Shown: in pieces, positions 26,014 to 33,774 of the stretch
How the letters are laid out: every line of letters begins with the position of its first letter
Position numbering within the stretch: position 1 is the first letter of the stretch
Assembly: GCA_930989535.1 (NCBI GenBank)
Contig: CAKNLK010000015.1
Location: 1-64,000, forward strand
Source: an uncultured Clostridia bacterium
GTDB lineage: Bacteria; Bacillota; Clostridia; Christensenellales; Borkfalkiaceae
Direction of reading: 5' to 3'
Length of the DNA stretch: 64,000 nt
The notes under the pieces: model-generated
Told to the model about the DNA's origin: nothing
The model's database searches: none
What the model saw: the letters and a program-made list of their open reading frames with translations, nothing else
Program-made: the position numbers and the translations under genes

Positions 26014-26739
26014 CTATGCCTGCCCGTCTTTGCCCGTCTCGTCCTCCTCGGAATGTGTATCCTGCGCTTTATCCTTATCCGCGCACACGCCGCCCGGCTC
26101 CGCGTTCTCCTTCCCTTCCTCCGGCGCAACGTCCGCATCGTCCGCAAACGGATCGAAACCGTCGGCTCTCTGCGCGGGCGCGCCGCCCGCCTGCCTGCCG
26201 CCCCTGCCCCGCTCGATTTTGCCGACATAATAGTCTGCAAACTTCTGGAAGCGGAACATCACCCAATCGTACAGCAGGAACACGAGCGTTCCCAGCACGA
26301 CGACGATGGGATAGATCCACGCGGCCGACCAGCCGAAGGGCATCGTGATTTCGACGTTGAAGGTAAACAGCAGTGCGACGGTGGCGCACAGCATTCCGTC
26401 AAACCAAATTGCCTTGATTGACCAGGCAACCCACTTTTTGACGCTGTATTTCCTCTGCAGGGAATTGACGAGCGGGTGCAGGCCGAAAAAGGCAACAAAC
26501 GGAAACAGCCTGTAAAAATAGGCGATTCCGCCGAATGCGAGGCACAACAGGCAGGTTGCCATATATGCCAAAAAGCCGCCCAGCCGAAAATTCTTGGCGA
26601 GCGGCAGCATGAGCGCGACGGACGCAAATACATACCCCGTGAGTACCAGCACGGGTATGTTGATTCCGAGGCTCATAAAGACAGTGGCGAGTGCGCACGA
26701 CACGGCGGACAGCGCAATCGAAAAAGATTTCCCTCGCAT
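26014..26739 (-). CDS. Integral membrane protein of unknown function
   Basis: The 241-residue protein has about five membrane helices in residues 5-165 (for example ALSAVSCALATVFMSLGI and IYPIVVVLGTLVFLLYDW). A highly charged cytoplasmic tail of about 70 residues, rich in Gly, Asp and Glu, follows. The N-terminal pattern recalls ECF-type substrate-binding membrane proteins, but no motif fixes this. It is downstream of the J-domain gene on the same strand with a 16-base gap. Confidence 0.65.
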   Translation of the reverse strand: MRGKSFSIALSAVSCALATVFMSLGINIPVLVLTGYVFASVALMLPLAKNFRLGGFLAYMATCLLCLAFGGIAYFYRLFPFVAFFGLHPLVNSLQRKYSVKKWVAWSIKAIWFDGMLCATVALLFTFNVEITMPFGWSAAWIYPIVVVLGTLVFLLYDWVMFRFQKFADYYVGKIERGRGGRQAGGAPAQRADGFDPFADDADVAPEEGKENAEPGGVCADKDKAQDTHSEEDETGKDGQA

Positions 26740-26755
26740 AGCCTTGCGCGCCGCT

Positions 26756-27394
26756 CTACCTGCAGTTGCAGCAGGCGTTGAGGCAGCAGTTCAAGAGCAT
26801 ATTGCAAGCGCAACATGTGGCGCACTGCTCGCAGAAGCCGCCGCCCATCTGCTGCTGTTCGTCGTACCCCGGCTGCGGCCCGCTCTGCGCATAGCCGCCC
26901 TGCGACTGCTGCTGCGGGTTTTCCGCCTGCTTTTTATCGTACTCGATTTTTTCCTTCAATTTATTGTACGCGGTACGGTACTTTTCGTTGGAGGAGTCCA
27001 TCTGAATGGCAATCTCGAGCTGTTTTTTGCTCTCGTTCATCCAGTTCTTTTTATAAAACACGACCGATTGCAGGTAATGCCATTCGGCGGGGCGCTCGTT
27101 GAACTCGTCGAGCACGGCCTGCGCCTCGTTGATTTTGCCCGCACGGATGTACTCGTCCACCTTCGCGTAAGACGAGCCCGCGTTTTCGGCGGAGTGCTTT
27201 TCGCTCCGCTCAATCATGATTTCGTTGTACGCGACGTCGATGCGGTTGAGCATGCGCGCCGCTTCGTTGCCCGCCTCCCCTTCGAGGAAACGCTCTTCCG
27301 AATATTTCTTTTTCAGTTCCTCGTAACGCGCCTTGATTTCCTCGTCGGTCGCGGTCTCGGAAACGCCCAAGAGTTCGTAATATTGTTTATTCAT
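26756..27394 (-). CDS. J-domain-like protein with Cys-rich C-terminus
   Basis: The 212-residue protein opens with a DnaJ-like domain (MNKQYYELLGVSETATDEEIKARYEELKKKY), but the HPD tripeptide needed to stimulate Hsp70 is not present. A TPR-like helical middle (about 75-145) includes KVDEYIRAGKINEAQAVLDE. A Gln/Gly-rich linker leads to a tail with ten Cys (FCEQCATCCACNMLLNCCLN). Similar proteins occur widely in Clostridia, and metal binding by the tail is inference. Start 27394 chosen at the domain start. The DUF5685 gene lies 45 bases upstream on the same strand. Confidence 0.75.
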   Translation of the reverse strand: MNKQYYELLGVSETATDEEIKARYEELKKKYSEERFLEGEAGNEAARMLNRIDVAYNEIMIERSEKHSAENAGSSYAKVDEYIRAGKINEAQAVLDEFNERPAEWHYLQSVVFYKKNWMNESKKQLEIAIQMDSSNEKYRTAYNKLKEKIEYDKKQAENPQQQSQGGYAQSGPQPGYDEQQQMGGGFCEQCATCCACNMLLNCCLNACCNCR

Positions 27395-27439
27395 GGTCTT
27401 TCCTTCGGCTGTCAGCCTTTTACGCTCGTTTGCGCCCAA

Positions 27440-28315
27440 TCAGCGCAGGCGCGCCTTTTCGGGCCGGATTTTATCTTTGCATCCGCACTTCACCCGCTGT
27501 GTGGCGGCGGGCAATCCGCGCAGGATGATGTTGTCCGTCAAATCGTGATTGAAATAAAAGCGGATATTTTTGAGGTTCTCCGCATTGGTCGCGAACACGC
27601 TCTTAAACACGAAATCCGCTTCCTCGCCGTTCTTTGCCAGCATCTCCGCGCGCGTTTTCTCCCCGAACGCCTCGTAAAAGGGGTTGTAGTTACCCTTCTT
27701 CACGTCCTTGTCGTAGTCGTCGAGCGCGTCGATGAGGTACACCCACTTGCCGATGCCGTAGCACAGCCCGCGCGTGGCTTCGGTGGCGTATTCGCCGAGG
27801 CAGTAGTCGGAAAGCTCCGCAATCATGCTGCCGAACGGGTCGGCGGCCATGTCGAGGCTGGAACATTTCTTCTTTTCCAAAGCGGCGAGCGCCTGCATGT
27901 TGCGGCGGATAATCCTGCCGATTTCGGGGTGCAGGGCGGAAGCCCTTTTCATCCCCTTTTTGAAGAGGGAGCGCTTGAACCTGCCCTTCTTTTCGTCCTC
28001 CACGTCGTCGCAGAGTTTATAGTAAGTGAACGCGGTGTTGAGGCAGGCGACGGCGCGGGTGATGTCGTCGTCCGCCGCCATCGGGCGCTTGACGACGGGG
28101 TTCAGGGCGCAGCGCCTGTTCTCGATTTTAACATCCGTATTCATTATATTGTGCAGAAGGGCGGACAAAAATGTCATGTCATACGAAAGCCCGAGCCGCG
28201 CCCGCTGGCCGCAGGAAGCGCCGATGCTCTTGCACAGTCCGCAGTACAGCGCCTTGTACAGAACGCCGTCCTTCACGTACATATGGGGAATATCCGGCTG
28301 TATATACCCGAACAA
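27440..28315 (-). CDS. DUF5685 family protein
   Basis: The 291-residue protein begins FGYIQPDIPHMYVKDGVLYKALYCGLCKSIG, the hallmark of the DUF5685 family, and includes the acidic motif LIDALDDYDKDVKKGNYNPF. The family is widespread in Clostridia and of unknown function; the DxxDD-like motif faintly recalls prenyl-synthase-like helical folds, which is speculation. The initiation codon appears to be TTG at 28315, with GGGGGAG 9 bases upstream that overlaps the trpS stop region, so translation is coupled to trpS. Confidence 0.8.
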   Translation of the reverse strand: MFGYIQPDIPHMYVKDGVLYKALYCGLCKSIGASCGQRARLGLSYDMTFLSALLHNIMNTDVKIENRRCALNPVVKRPMAADDDITRAVACLNTAFTYYKLCDDVEDEKKGRFKRSLFKKGMKRASALHPEIGRIIRRNMQALAALEKKKCSSLDMAADPFGSMIAELSDYCLGEYATEATRGLCYGIGKWVYLIDALDDYDKDVKKGNYNPFYEAFGEKTRAEMLAKNGEEADFVFKSVFATNAENLKNIRFYFNHDLTDNIILRGLPAATQRVKCGCKDKIRPEKARLR

Positions 28316-28321
28316 CTTTCT

Positions 28322-29335
28322 TTACTCCCCCGAATAGAATCCGACCTTGCGGTACACTTTGGAGAGAGTTCTCCGCGCCATGCGCGCGGCGCTCTCCGCG
28401 CCCCTCTGCATGATGCCGTTGAGATATGCCTTATCCGCAAGCAGCTTTGCCCGCTCCGCCTGGATGGGCGCGAGCGCGTCGGCGACCGCTTCCCCTACCG
28501 CGAGTTTGAAATCGCCGTAGCCCTTGCCCTCGAACTCCTTTTCCGCCTCCGCGATGCTCTTGCCCGTGAACGCGTGATAGATGGTCAGCAGGTTGGATAC
28601 GCCCGGCTTTTCCTCGGGTGCGTAGCGGATAACGCTGTCGCTGTCCGTCACCGCGCGCTTGAATTTGCGGATAACGGTGTCCTTATCGTCGGACATGGTG
28701 ACAAAGCCGTTGGGGTTTTCGTCCGACTTGCTCATCTTTTTGGAAGGATCGGCAAGGCTCATGACGCGCGCGCCGCTGTCCTTCGGGATATACCCGTCGG
28801 GCACGGTGAAAGTAGCGCCGTAGCGGTTGTTGAAGCGGATGGCCAAATCGCGCGTCAGCTCCAGGTGCTGTTTCTGGTCTGCGCCGACGGGCACGAGCGC
28901 CGCCTGGTACAGGAGAATGTCCGACGCCATGAGCACGGGGTAGTCCATGAGCCCCATATTGACGTTTTCGGCATGCTTGGCGCTCTTGTCCTTGAACTGC
29001 GTCATGCGCGAAAGTTCGCCGGGGTATGCGATGGTGTTGAGCACCCACGTCAGCTCGCAGTGCGCGGGCACGTGCGACTGCACGAACAGCACGCACTTTT
29101 CGGGGTTGATGCCGCAGGCGATGAACAGCGCCATCAGCTCGAGCGTATTTCTGCGCAGCTGCGCCGCCTCCTGCCTGACGGTGATGGCGTGCAAATCGGC
29201 GACGGCATAGATGCACTCGTATTCGTCCTGCAACTTTGCGAAATTGCGGATGGCGCCGATATAGTTGCCGATGGTGACCGAGCCGCTCGGCTGAACGGCG
29301 GAGAACAGTTTTTTCTTTGCTGCGGATTCTTCCAT
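28322..29335 (-). CDS. trpS: Tryptophanyl-tRNA synthetase
   Basis: The 337-residue class I synthetase charges tRNA-Trp. The HIGH-like motif is in PSGSVTIGNYIGAIRN, the KMSKS loop is intact (DPSKKMSKSDENP), and DLHAIT and GADQKQHLELTRDLA are conserved TrpRS blocks. Length is normal. The promoter at 29,381-29,409 gives a leader of about 40 bases, with no T-box visible. The DUF5685 gene follows after 6 bases. Confidence 0.95.
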   Translation of the reverse strand: MEESAAKKKLFSAVQPSGSVTIGNYIGAIRNFAKLQDEYECIYAVADLHAITVRQEAAQLRRNTLELMALFIACGINPEKCVLFVQSHVPAHCELTWVLNTIAYPGELSRMTQFKDKSAKHAENVNMGLMDYPVLMASDILLYQAALVPVGADQKQHLELTRDLAIRFNNRYGATFTVPDGYIPKDSGARVMSLADPSKKMSKSDENPNGFVTMSDDKDTVIRKFKRAVTDSDSVIRYAPEEKPGVSNLLTIYHAFTGKSIAEAEKEFEGKGYGDFKLAVGEAVADALAPIQAERAKLLADKAYLNGIMQRGAESAARMARRTLSKVYRKVGFYSGE

Positions 29336-29380
29336 AAACTCTCTTACACCCTTTAATCAATTTAAGAATATTCGTAGAAA

Positions 29381-29409
29381 AGTATACCATACTGCGCAAT
29401 AAAAAGCAA
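29381..29409 (-). promoter_or_regulatory. Promoter of trpS
   Basis: TTGCTT (29409-29404) and TATACT (29386-29381) on the minus strand, 17-base spacer. The remaining intergenic DNA to 29,592 has a GCGTCCGCGC hairpin that may end the lipoprotein transcript. Confidence 0.7.
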
Positions 29410-29592
29410 ACGAGTTTCCGCGTTATTTCCCAAAATTGCCAAAATTAACGGTATTTTAATAAAACCGCTACAATTTTCAGCAAAATGTCACGGAAAAGGC
29501 GCCCGCGCGGATATGCGCGGACGCCCTGCTATTTTATGCGTTTCTCTTTGTTTTTTGCGTGCGCACGGCGGGGAAATTTTCGCTTTTCCCGC

Positions 29593-30894
29593 TTATGCCG
29601 CGGGTTGCCCCGCCAAATCTACGTTTATCTGATACTTGCTGAAATCAATCTCGGCTTTACCATTTAATTTGAACTCGTCTTTTTGTATATACTCGACAAG
29701 TTCGTTGTCTTGAATATTAGGGGTAATAACGACAAACCGTCTAACGCCAAAATTATTGATAAGTACAACAGAAAAGAAACGCCCTTGACCGTAATCGTTA
29801 TCAAGTTGCGAGCCAATATCCGTATAAAGCCACATTGTTTCGGGGGCGGAGTAGTCGAAATCGGGGTCAAGTTTATCCGCCACCGCCTTTATAAATTCGT
29901 CTTTGTCGCCTTGTGTATCGGGGGCGTAAATGTACGAATACTTTTGCGTTATATCTTTATAACTTTCTTCAAATTCAATCGATGCGATAATTGTTTCATT
30001 ATATAAATCTGCTACACTTAAAGGTTCGGGAAAGGAAATATCCCAAACCATATAAGCGAGATTGTTTGTACGTTTATCATTGTAATGAATAGAAAATTGA
30101 GCGGTGTCAATTATATCAATATTTTTATTACTAAAATCAAACTTGTAACTTATTGTTTCAGCATTTTTAGTTATATAATTACTTTTAATGTAATTGTAAA
30201 TTATTTCAAAATTTTCTTGCACTACTTTCTGATAATATTCCGCGCGGGCGAGTTCCACGGCGGTGGCGGTTGTTTCGTCGGGGAAAAGCTCGTCGAGCGT
30301 GGCGGGCGCGGTATCTTCCGCAGGGTTGTACTTATAGCCGCATTCCGTGCAGGTCAAGCCGCTCCCGAAATCGTGGTCGGCTTTCTCCGTTTTTTTGCCG
30401 CATACTTCGCACTCTTTCCAATGCCCGCCGTTATCTCTTTCCCACTCGCCGTATGTATGGTTATCCGTTACGGGAATGACCGTGTCCGCTTGCGTTATTT
30501 CCGTTTTGCCCTCGCCGTCCGAAAACAGTTTTTCACAAACCGTACAAGTCCAGTATTCCGTAACGCCCTCGTCTTTACAGGTCGCGGGCTTGCCGTTCGT
30601 CTTTGTCAGCGTATGCCCCTTTGCCGCAATCGTTACCGCCGCAAGCGTGGTTTCGGTTTTGCCGTTTTTATCCGAAAACAGTTTGCCGCAGTCGGTGCAT
30701 TCCCAATAGGCAAGGTTGCCGTTTTCGGTGCAGGTCGCGTCCTTTGCCTTATGCTCCGTGAGCGTGTGTTCCGTGGTAGTCGTGCCGCCGTTCTCGTTGT
30801 TGTTATCGTTTCCGCCTCCGCAGGCGGCAAGCCCGAACACAAAGCATACCGCCAACCCCGCCACCGCGATAGCCGCTAAAACCCTTTGTTTCAT
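29593..30894 (-). CDS. Cys-rich repeat lipoprotein
   Basis: The 433-residue protein starts MKQRVLAAIAVAGLAVCF with lipobox LAACGGG, so it should be lipid-anchored outside the membrane. Residues about 40-165 hold three related modules, with YWECTDCGKLFSD, YWTCTVCEKLFSD and KECEVCGKKTEK, each with a CxxC pair and a HTLT/HTYG element. The rest (about 180-433) is an unrecognised soluble domain. The start at 30894 follows GGAGGCAGAGGAA; 21 codons of upstream frame lie in the terminator of a structured RNA and are not coding. The arrangement RNA - terminator - lipoprotein is the same as at 14 kb. Confidence 0.8.
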   Translation of the reverse strand: MKQRVLAAIAVAGLAVCFVFGLAACGGGNDNNNENGGTTTTEHTLTEHKAKDATCTENGNLAYWECTDCGKLFSDKNGKTETTLAAVTIAAKGHTLTKTNGKPATCKDEGVTEYWTCTVCEKLFSDGEGKTEITQADTVIPVTDNHTYGEWERDNGGHWKECEVCGKKTEKADHDFGSGLTCTECGYKYNPAEDTAPATLDELFPDETTATAVELARAEYYQKVVQENFEIIYNYIKSNYITKNAETISYKFDFSNKNIDIIDTAQFSIHYNDKRTNNLAYMVWDISFPEPLSVADLYNETIIASIEFEESYKDITQKYSYIYAPDTQGDKDEFIKAVADKLDPDFDYSAPETMWLYTDIGSQLDNDYGQGRFFSVVLINNFGVRRFVVITPNIQDNELVEYIQKDEFKLNGKAEIDFSKYQINVDLAGQPAA

Positions 30895-30927
30895 TTCCTC
30901 TGCCTCCGAAATTTTTTTCGCAAGGGC

Positions 30928-31070
30928 AAAAAAAGGCGCGCCTTCAACCGAAGACACGCCCCTGCATCAGTATCTCCGATTGATGTCACTCAAACCATTT
31001 GCACAATGGAAAATAGAGATACGATATGCCTATTCGTACCCATTGTGCAAATTATTCAGTTTGAGTGACG
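30928..31070 (-). ncRNA. Structured small RNA or leader, copy B
   Basis: The minus-strand transcript begins with the outer helix (31069-31059 with 30995-30985, 11 bp). A 5' bulge, a long inner helix (ATTTGCACAATGG with its complement, 13 bp), a small TACGA/TCGTA hairpin and the single-stranded TCTCTATTTT follow. GTATCTC in the apex (31022-31016) is complementary to GAGATAC in the linker (30976-30970), a possible pseudoknot. The terminator hairpin 30960-30935 with seven T ends it 33 bases before the lipoprotein start. The apex matches copy A almost exactly, while both helices differ but remain fully paired. Confidence 0.8.
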
Positions 31071-31075
31071 GTAAC

Positions 31076-31104
31076 AGTATACCACAATCGGAAAAGAAAA
31101 GCAA
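31076..31104 (-). promoter_or_regulatory. Promoter of structured RNA copy B
   Basis: TTGCTT (31104-31099) and TATACT (31081-31076), 17-base spacer. The predicted +1 is the first base of the outer helix. Confidence 0.8.
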
Positions 31105-31107
31105 CAA

Positions 31108-31247
31108 CAAAAAAGCGTGCCTTCAACCGAAGACACGCCCTGCACCTGTATCTCCGATTGTTGGCACAAAACTTCCCTTATAACGGAAAATAGAGATACG
31201 AAATGCCTGTTCGTACCCGTTATAAGGAATTATGAAGTTTTGTGCCG
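31108..31247 (-). ncRNA. Structured small RNA or leader, copy A
   Basis: This lies in tandem with copy B, on the minus strand. Outer helix 31246-31234 with 31175-31163 (13 bp, GGCACAAAACTTC and its complement), 5' bulge ATAATT, inner helix CCTTATAACGG with CCGTTATAAGG (11 bp). The apex has hairpin TACGAA/TTCGTA followed by TCTCTATTTT. GTATCTC (31199-31193) can pair with GAGATAC (31154-31148). The terminator GCGTG..CACGC (31138-31115) with eight T is nearly identical to that of copy B. Helix sequences share nothing with copy B apart from pairing, which argues for a conserved RNA fold. Confidence 0.8.
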
Positions 31248-31252
31248 ATTAC

Positions 31253-31281
31253 AGTATAACACAACCGAAGAATAAAAGCAA
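31253..31281 (-). promoter_or_regulatory. Promoter of structured RNA copy A
   Basis: TTGCTT (31281-31276) and TATACT (31258-31253), 17-base spacer, placed exactly as for copy B. Confidence 0.8.
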
Positions 31282-31290
31282 CAACAAAAA

Positions 31291-31406
31291 TGCCCCGCAT
31301 ATCTCGCAAAATACCTCCCCGCGTATCTTTGCGCGCGTATCCCGCAAAAAACCGCCCCGCGTATCTTTGCGGAAACAAATAAAAATCCCCGCGTGGAAAC
31401 GCGGGG
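31291..31406. repeat. Degenerate short repeats and a hairpin downstream of IS200
   Basis: CCCCGCGTATCTTTGCG-like units recur about four times between 31,291 and 31,380 with variable joins, followed by a CCCCGCG/CGCGGGG hairpin at 31,387-31,406. The unit lengths and spacers are irregular, so it is not a CRISPR array. Confidence 0.5.
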
Positions 31407-31487
31407 TATTTCATTTTCGGGTATAACCCTAAACTTTACTGGCTGCGCACAAGTGCGCTTTTTATTGGCCTGCCAGCCATGCATTGG

Positions 31488-31958
31488 TTACTTGCTACCC
31501 GTAAACGGGTCCCGCGGGTCAAATATGCTTAACTGCTCGCTTTCCTTATCCTTCTTCAACTGGTTTGCTATGTATTCTTTTATCGCTGCCGTGTTCTTTC
31601 CTACCGTGTCTACATAGTATCCCTTACACCAAAATTCGCGGTTGCGGTATGCAAATTTCATATTTCCCCATTTTTGATATATCATCAAACTACTCTTCCC
31701 TTTCAAATACCCCATGAATCCCGCAACGCTCATTTTGGGCGGGATACTTACCAGCATATGGATATGATCCGGGCATATCTCTCCCTCGATCACCTCCACT
31801 CCTTTCCACTGACACAGCTTTCTCAGTATCTCTCGTATCTCCATTCGCTTTTCTTCATAAAATACTTTCCTTCTGTATTTTGGCGCGAACACGATATGGT
31901 ACTTGCAATTCCATTTTGTATGTGCTAAACTGTTTACGATATTGTTTTGCTCCTGCAT
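31488..31958 (-). CDS. tnpA: IS200/IS605 family transposase TnpA (Y1 HUH)
   Basis: The 156-residue protein is a complete single-domain Y1 transposase: starts near HTKWNCKYHIVFAPKYRRKV, has the HUH motif in CPDHIHMLVSIPPK and the catalytic Tyr in CKGYYVDTVGKN. It excises and inserts single-stranded DNA by hairpin recognition. No tnpB/orfB partner is present, so it is IS200-like. GGAGG lies 8 bases upstream of the ATG but is locked in a long hairpin. Intact, so possibly active. Confidence 0.95.
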   Translation of the reverse strand: MQEQNNIVNSLAHTKWNCKYHIVFAPKYRRKVFYEEKRMEIREILRKLCQWKGVEVIEGEICPDHIHMLVSIPPKMSVAGFMGYLKGKSSLMIYQKWGNMKFAYRNREFWCKGYYVDTVGKNTAAIKEYIANQLKKDKESEQLSIFDPRDPFTGSK

Positions 31959-32026
31959 TATGATATCCTCCGATTGTGTATTCTTTTTCTGACTGGCAGG
32001 TCAGTTCTCATTTTACACAATCGGAG
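31488..32026 (-). mobile_element. IS200-like insertion sequence with leader hairpin
   Basis: The transposase gene is preceded by a hairpin of 13-bp arms (CTCCGATTGTGTA 31968-31980 with TACACAATCGGAG 32014-32026) and an inner CTGACTGGCAGGTCAG palindrome. The ribosome site of tnpA (31967-31971) lies in one arm, matching the known translational repression of IS200. Exact ends are not certain; the right end may lie near the subterminal hairpin around 31,445-31,480. Confidence 0.7.
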
Positions 32027-32067
32027 TCCTTTTGTCATCCTCATCGGCTTAGCCTTCTCTCAACCCC

Positions 32068-32130
32068 GCGACTATCGCGGGGTTTTCGTTATACAAAAAA
32101 AGTTCCCCGTTCTGCACGACGGGGAACTCT
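32068..32130. terminator. Two back-to-back terminators before thrC's end
   Basis: CCCCGCG/CGCGGGG (32,069-32,086, then TTTTCG) and AGTTCCCCGT/ACGGGGAACT (32,101-32,129, then CTTT) isolate the IS200 element from thrC. Together with the IS leader they account for 31,959-32,145. Confidence 0.75.
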
Positions 32131-32145
32131 TTCTGAACCGTAAAA

Positions 32146-33636
32146 TTATTTTTTGTCGATAAACTCCAAAACCTTTGCGTACAGCTTGTCCTTGTCCGCC
32201 GTCTCCTTGAAGCGGATGGGCTTGTCGCGCAGTTTGGAAAGGCTTGCGGGCACTTTCATCGCCGTCGCGATGTTCAGGTGCTTGATCGCCTTGAAGCTGT
32301 CCTTGATGTCGTTGCCCGTGACGGCGTACATGACGTCCTGCGGGAACTTGTACGGGCTGGCCGTGGATACGACGACCATCGGATTCCCGTCCTTGGTCTC
32401 CTCCCCCGCCATGTAGTTGGCGGCGGCGTACATCGCGCACGCGGTATGCGTATCCATCGGGTATTGGTATTCCTCGAAAAATTCGTAAATCGTTTCGACC
32501 GTTTCGTCCTCGCCGCAGAAGTCCGCCCAGAACAGTTTTTCCAGCTCCTCGCGCTCCTCGTCGTAGATTTCGTACACGCCCTCGGCCGCGAGCTTGTCCA
32601 TGCGCATTTTGACGCGCTTGGGCTCCCTGCCCGACAGCTCGAACAGCAGCCGCTCGAGGTTGCTGGAAATCAGAATGTCCATGGAAGGCGACATCGTTTT
32701 ATAAAATTCGCGCCGCTTGTCGTACGTGCCCGTGCGGATAAAGTCGGTGAGAATGTTGTTTTTATTGGACGCGCAGATAAGTTTGCCCACGGGCAGCCCC
32801 ATGCGCTTTGCGTAGTAGGCGGCGAGAATATTGCCGAAGTTGCCCGTCGGCACCGCGAAATCGACGGCGTCCCCCATTTTGATTTGCTCGGAGGAAACGA
32901 GGTCGAGATAGGCGGAAAAATAGTAGGCAATCTGCGGGGCGAGACGGCCGAAGTTGATGGAGTTTGCCGAAGAGAGCACGACGCCCTTGCTTTTCAGCTC
33001 CTCCTTGCACTCCTCGCTCGTGAAAATCTTTTTGACGGCGGACTGGCACTCGTCGAAGTTGCCGCGCACGGCAAGCACGTTGACGTTTTTGCCCTCCTGC
33101 GTCGCCATCTGCAATTTCTGCATTTTGGAGACGCCCTCGCTGGGGTAAAACACCATGATTTTGACGCCCTCGGCGTCCTTGAACCCCTCGAGCGCGGCTT
33201 TGCCCGTATCGCCGCTGGTGGCGACGAGGATGAGCACCTGCTCCTTGACGCCGCTCAGGTTGCAGCCTTCGCGCAGAAGGTAAGGCAGAAGCGTCAGCGC
33301 GAGGTCTTTAAAGGCACAGGTGGGGCCGTGGAACAGCTCGAGCATATAGAGGGAATCGTCGATTTTCACCAGCGGCGCGGCGTCCCCTTCCTCGAATTTG
33401 GAATACGCCTTTTCGCAGGCGGCTTTCAGGCCGTCGAAGTCGTAATCGTCGAGATATTTATGGAGCACGCAGGCGGCGCGCTCCGCATAGTTCATGGTAA
33501 GCATGTCCTCCATTTCCTTTTCGGAAACGGAGGGGAAGGTTTCGGGCACGAACAGCCCGCCGTCCTTGGCGATGCCCTGTGCAATCGCCTGCGCACCCGT
33601 AACGCATTCTCCCCCTCGCGTACTGATGAACTTCAT
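32146..33636 (-). CDS. thrC: Threonine synthase
   Basis: The 496-residue PLP enzyme converts O-phosphohomoserine to threonine. The N-terminus MKFISTRGGECVTGAQAIAQGIAKDGGLFVPE and the PLP-lysine motif HGPTCAFKDLALTLLP are typical of long ThrC proteins, as is the phosphate-binding ATSGDTGKAALEGF. Full length. The start at 33636 has AGGAGGAG upstream. No promoter is obvious in the 90 bases before a GAAGCCTCCCG/CGGGAGGCTTC terminator at 33,735-33,762 that ends the neighbouring gene. Confidence 0.95.
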   Translation of the reverse strand: MKFISTRGGECVTGAQAIAQGIAKDGGLFVPETFPSVSEKEMEDMLTMNYAERAACVLHKYLDDYDFDGLKAACEKAYSKFEEGDAAPLVKIDDSLYMLELFHGPTCAFKDLALTLLPYLLREGCNLSGVKEQVLILVATSGDTGKAALEGFKDAEGVKIMVFYPSEGVSKMQKLQMATQEGKNVNVLAVRGNFDECQSAVKKIFTSEECKEELKSKGVVLSSANSINFGRLAPQIAYYFSAYLDLVSSEQIKMGDAVDFAVPTGNFGNILAAYYAKRMGLPVGKLICASNKNNILTDFIRTGTYDKRREFYKTMSPSMDILISSNLERLLFELSGREPKRVKMRMDKLAAEGVYEIYDEEREELEKLFWADFCGEDETVETIYEFFEEYQYPMDTHTACAMYAAANYMAGEETKDGNPMVVVSTASPYKFPQDVMYAVTGNDIKDSFKAIKHLNIATAMKVPASLSKLRDKPIRFKETADKDKLYAKVLEFIDKK

Positions 33637-33774
33637 AACTCCTCCTGCCCTAAAAATTGAAAACACGCGAAAACGCGCGCCTCCCCTTTCGGGCGCGTTC
33701 AAAAATAATTTATAAAACTTTGGAACCGTTTGGGAAGCCTCCCGGCTCTGCGGGAGGCTTCTCGCCGTAATTGT

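Noticed and set aside
26594-29356. A 920-codon plus-strand frame
   Set aside because: It runs antisense through the J-domain, DUF5685 and trpS genes and has no recognisable motif; long antisense frames are expected in GC-rich DNA.
29336-29412. T-box leader for trpS
   Set aside because: The promoter leaves a leader of only about 40 bases, with no AGAGA or T-box core.
31291-31380. Possible CRISPR-like array
   Set aside because: Units are irregular, spacers of constant length are absent and no cas gene is near.
32278-33660. A 460-codon plus-strand frame over thrC
   Set aside because: Antisense shadow of thrC, which has clear PLP motifs on the minus strand.
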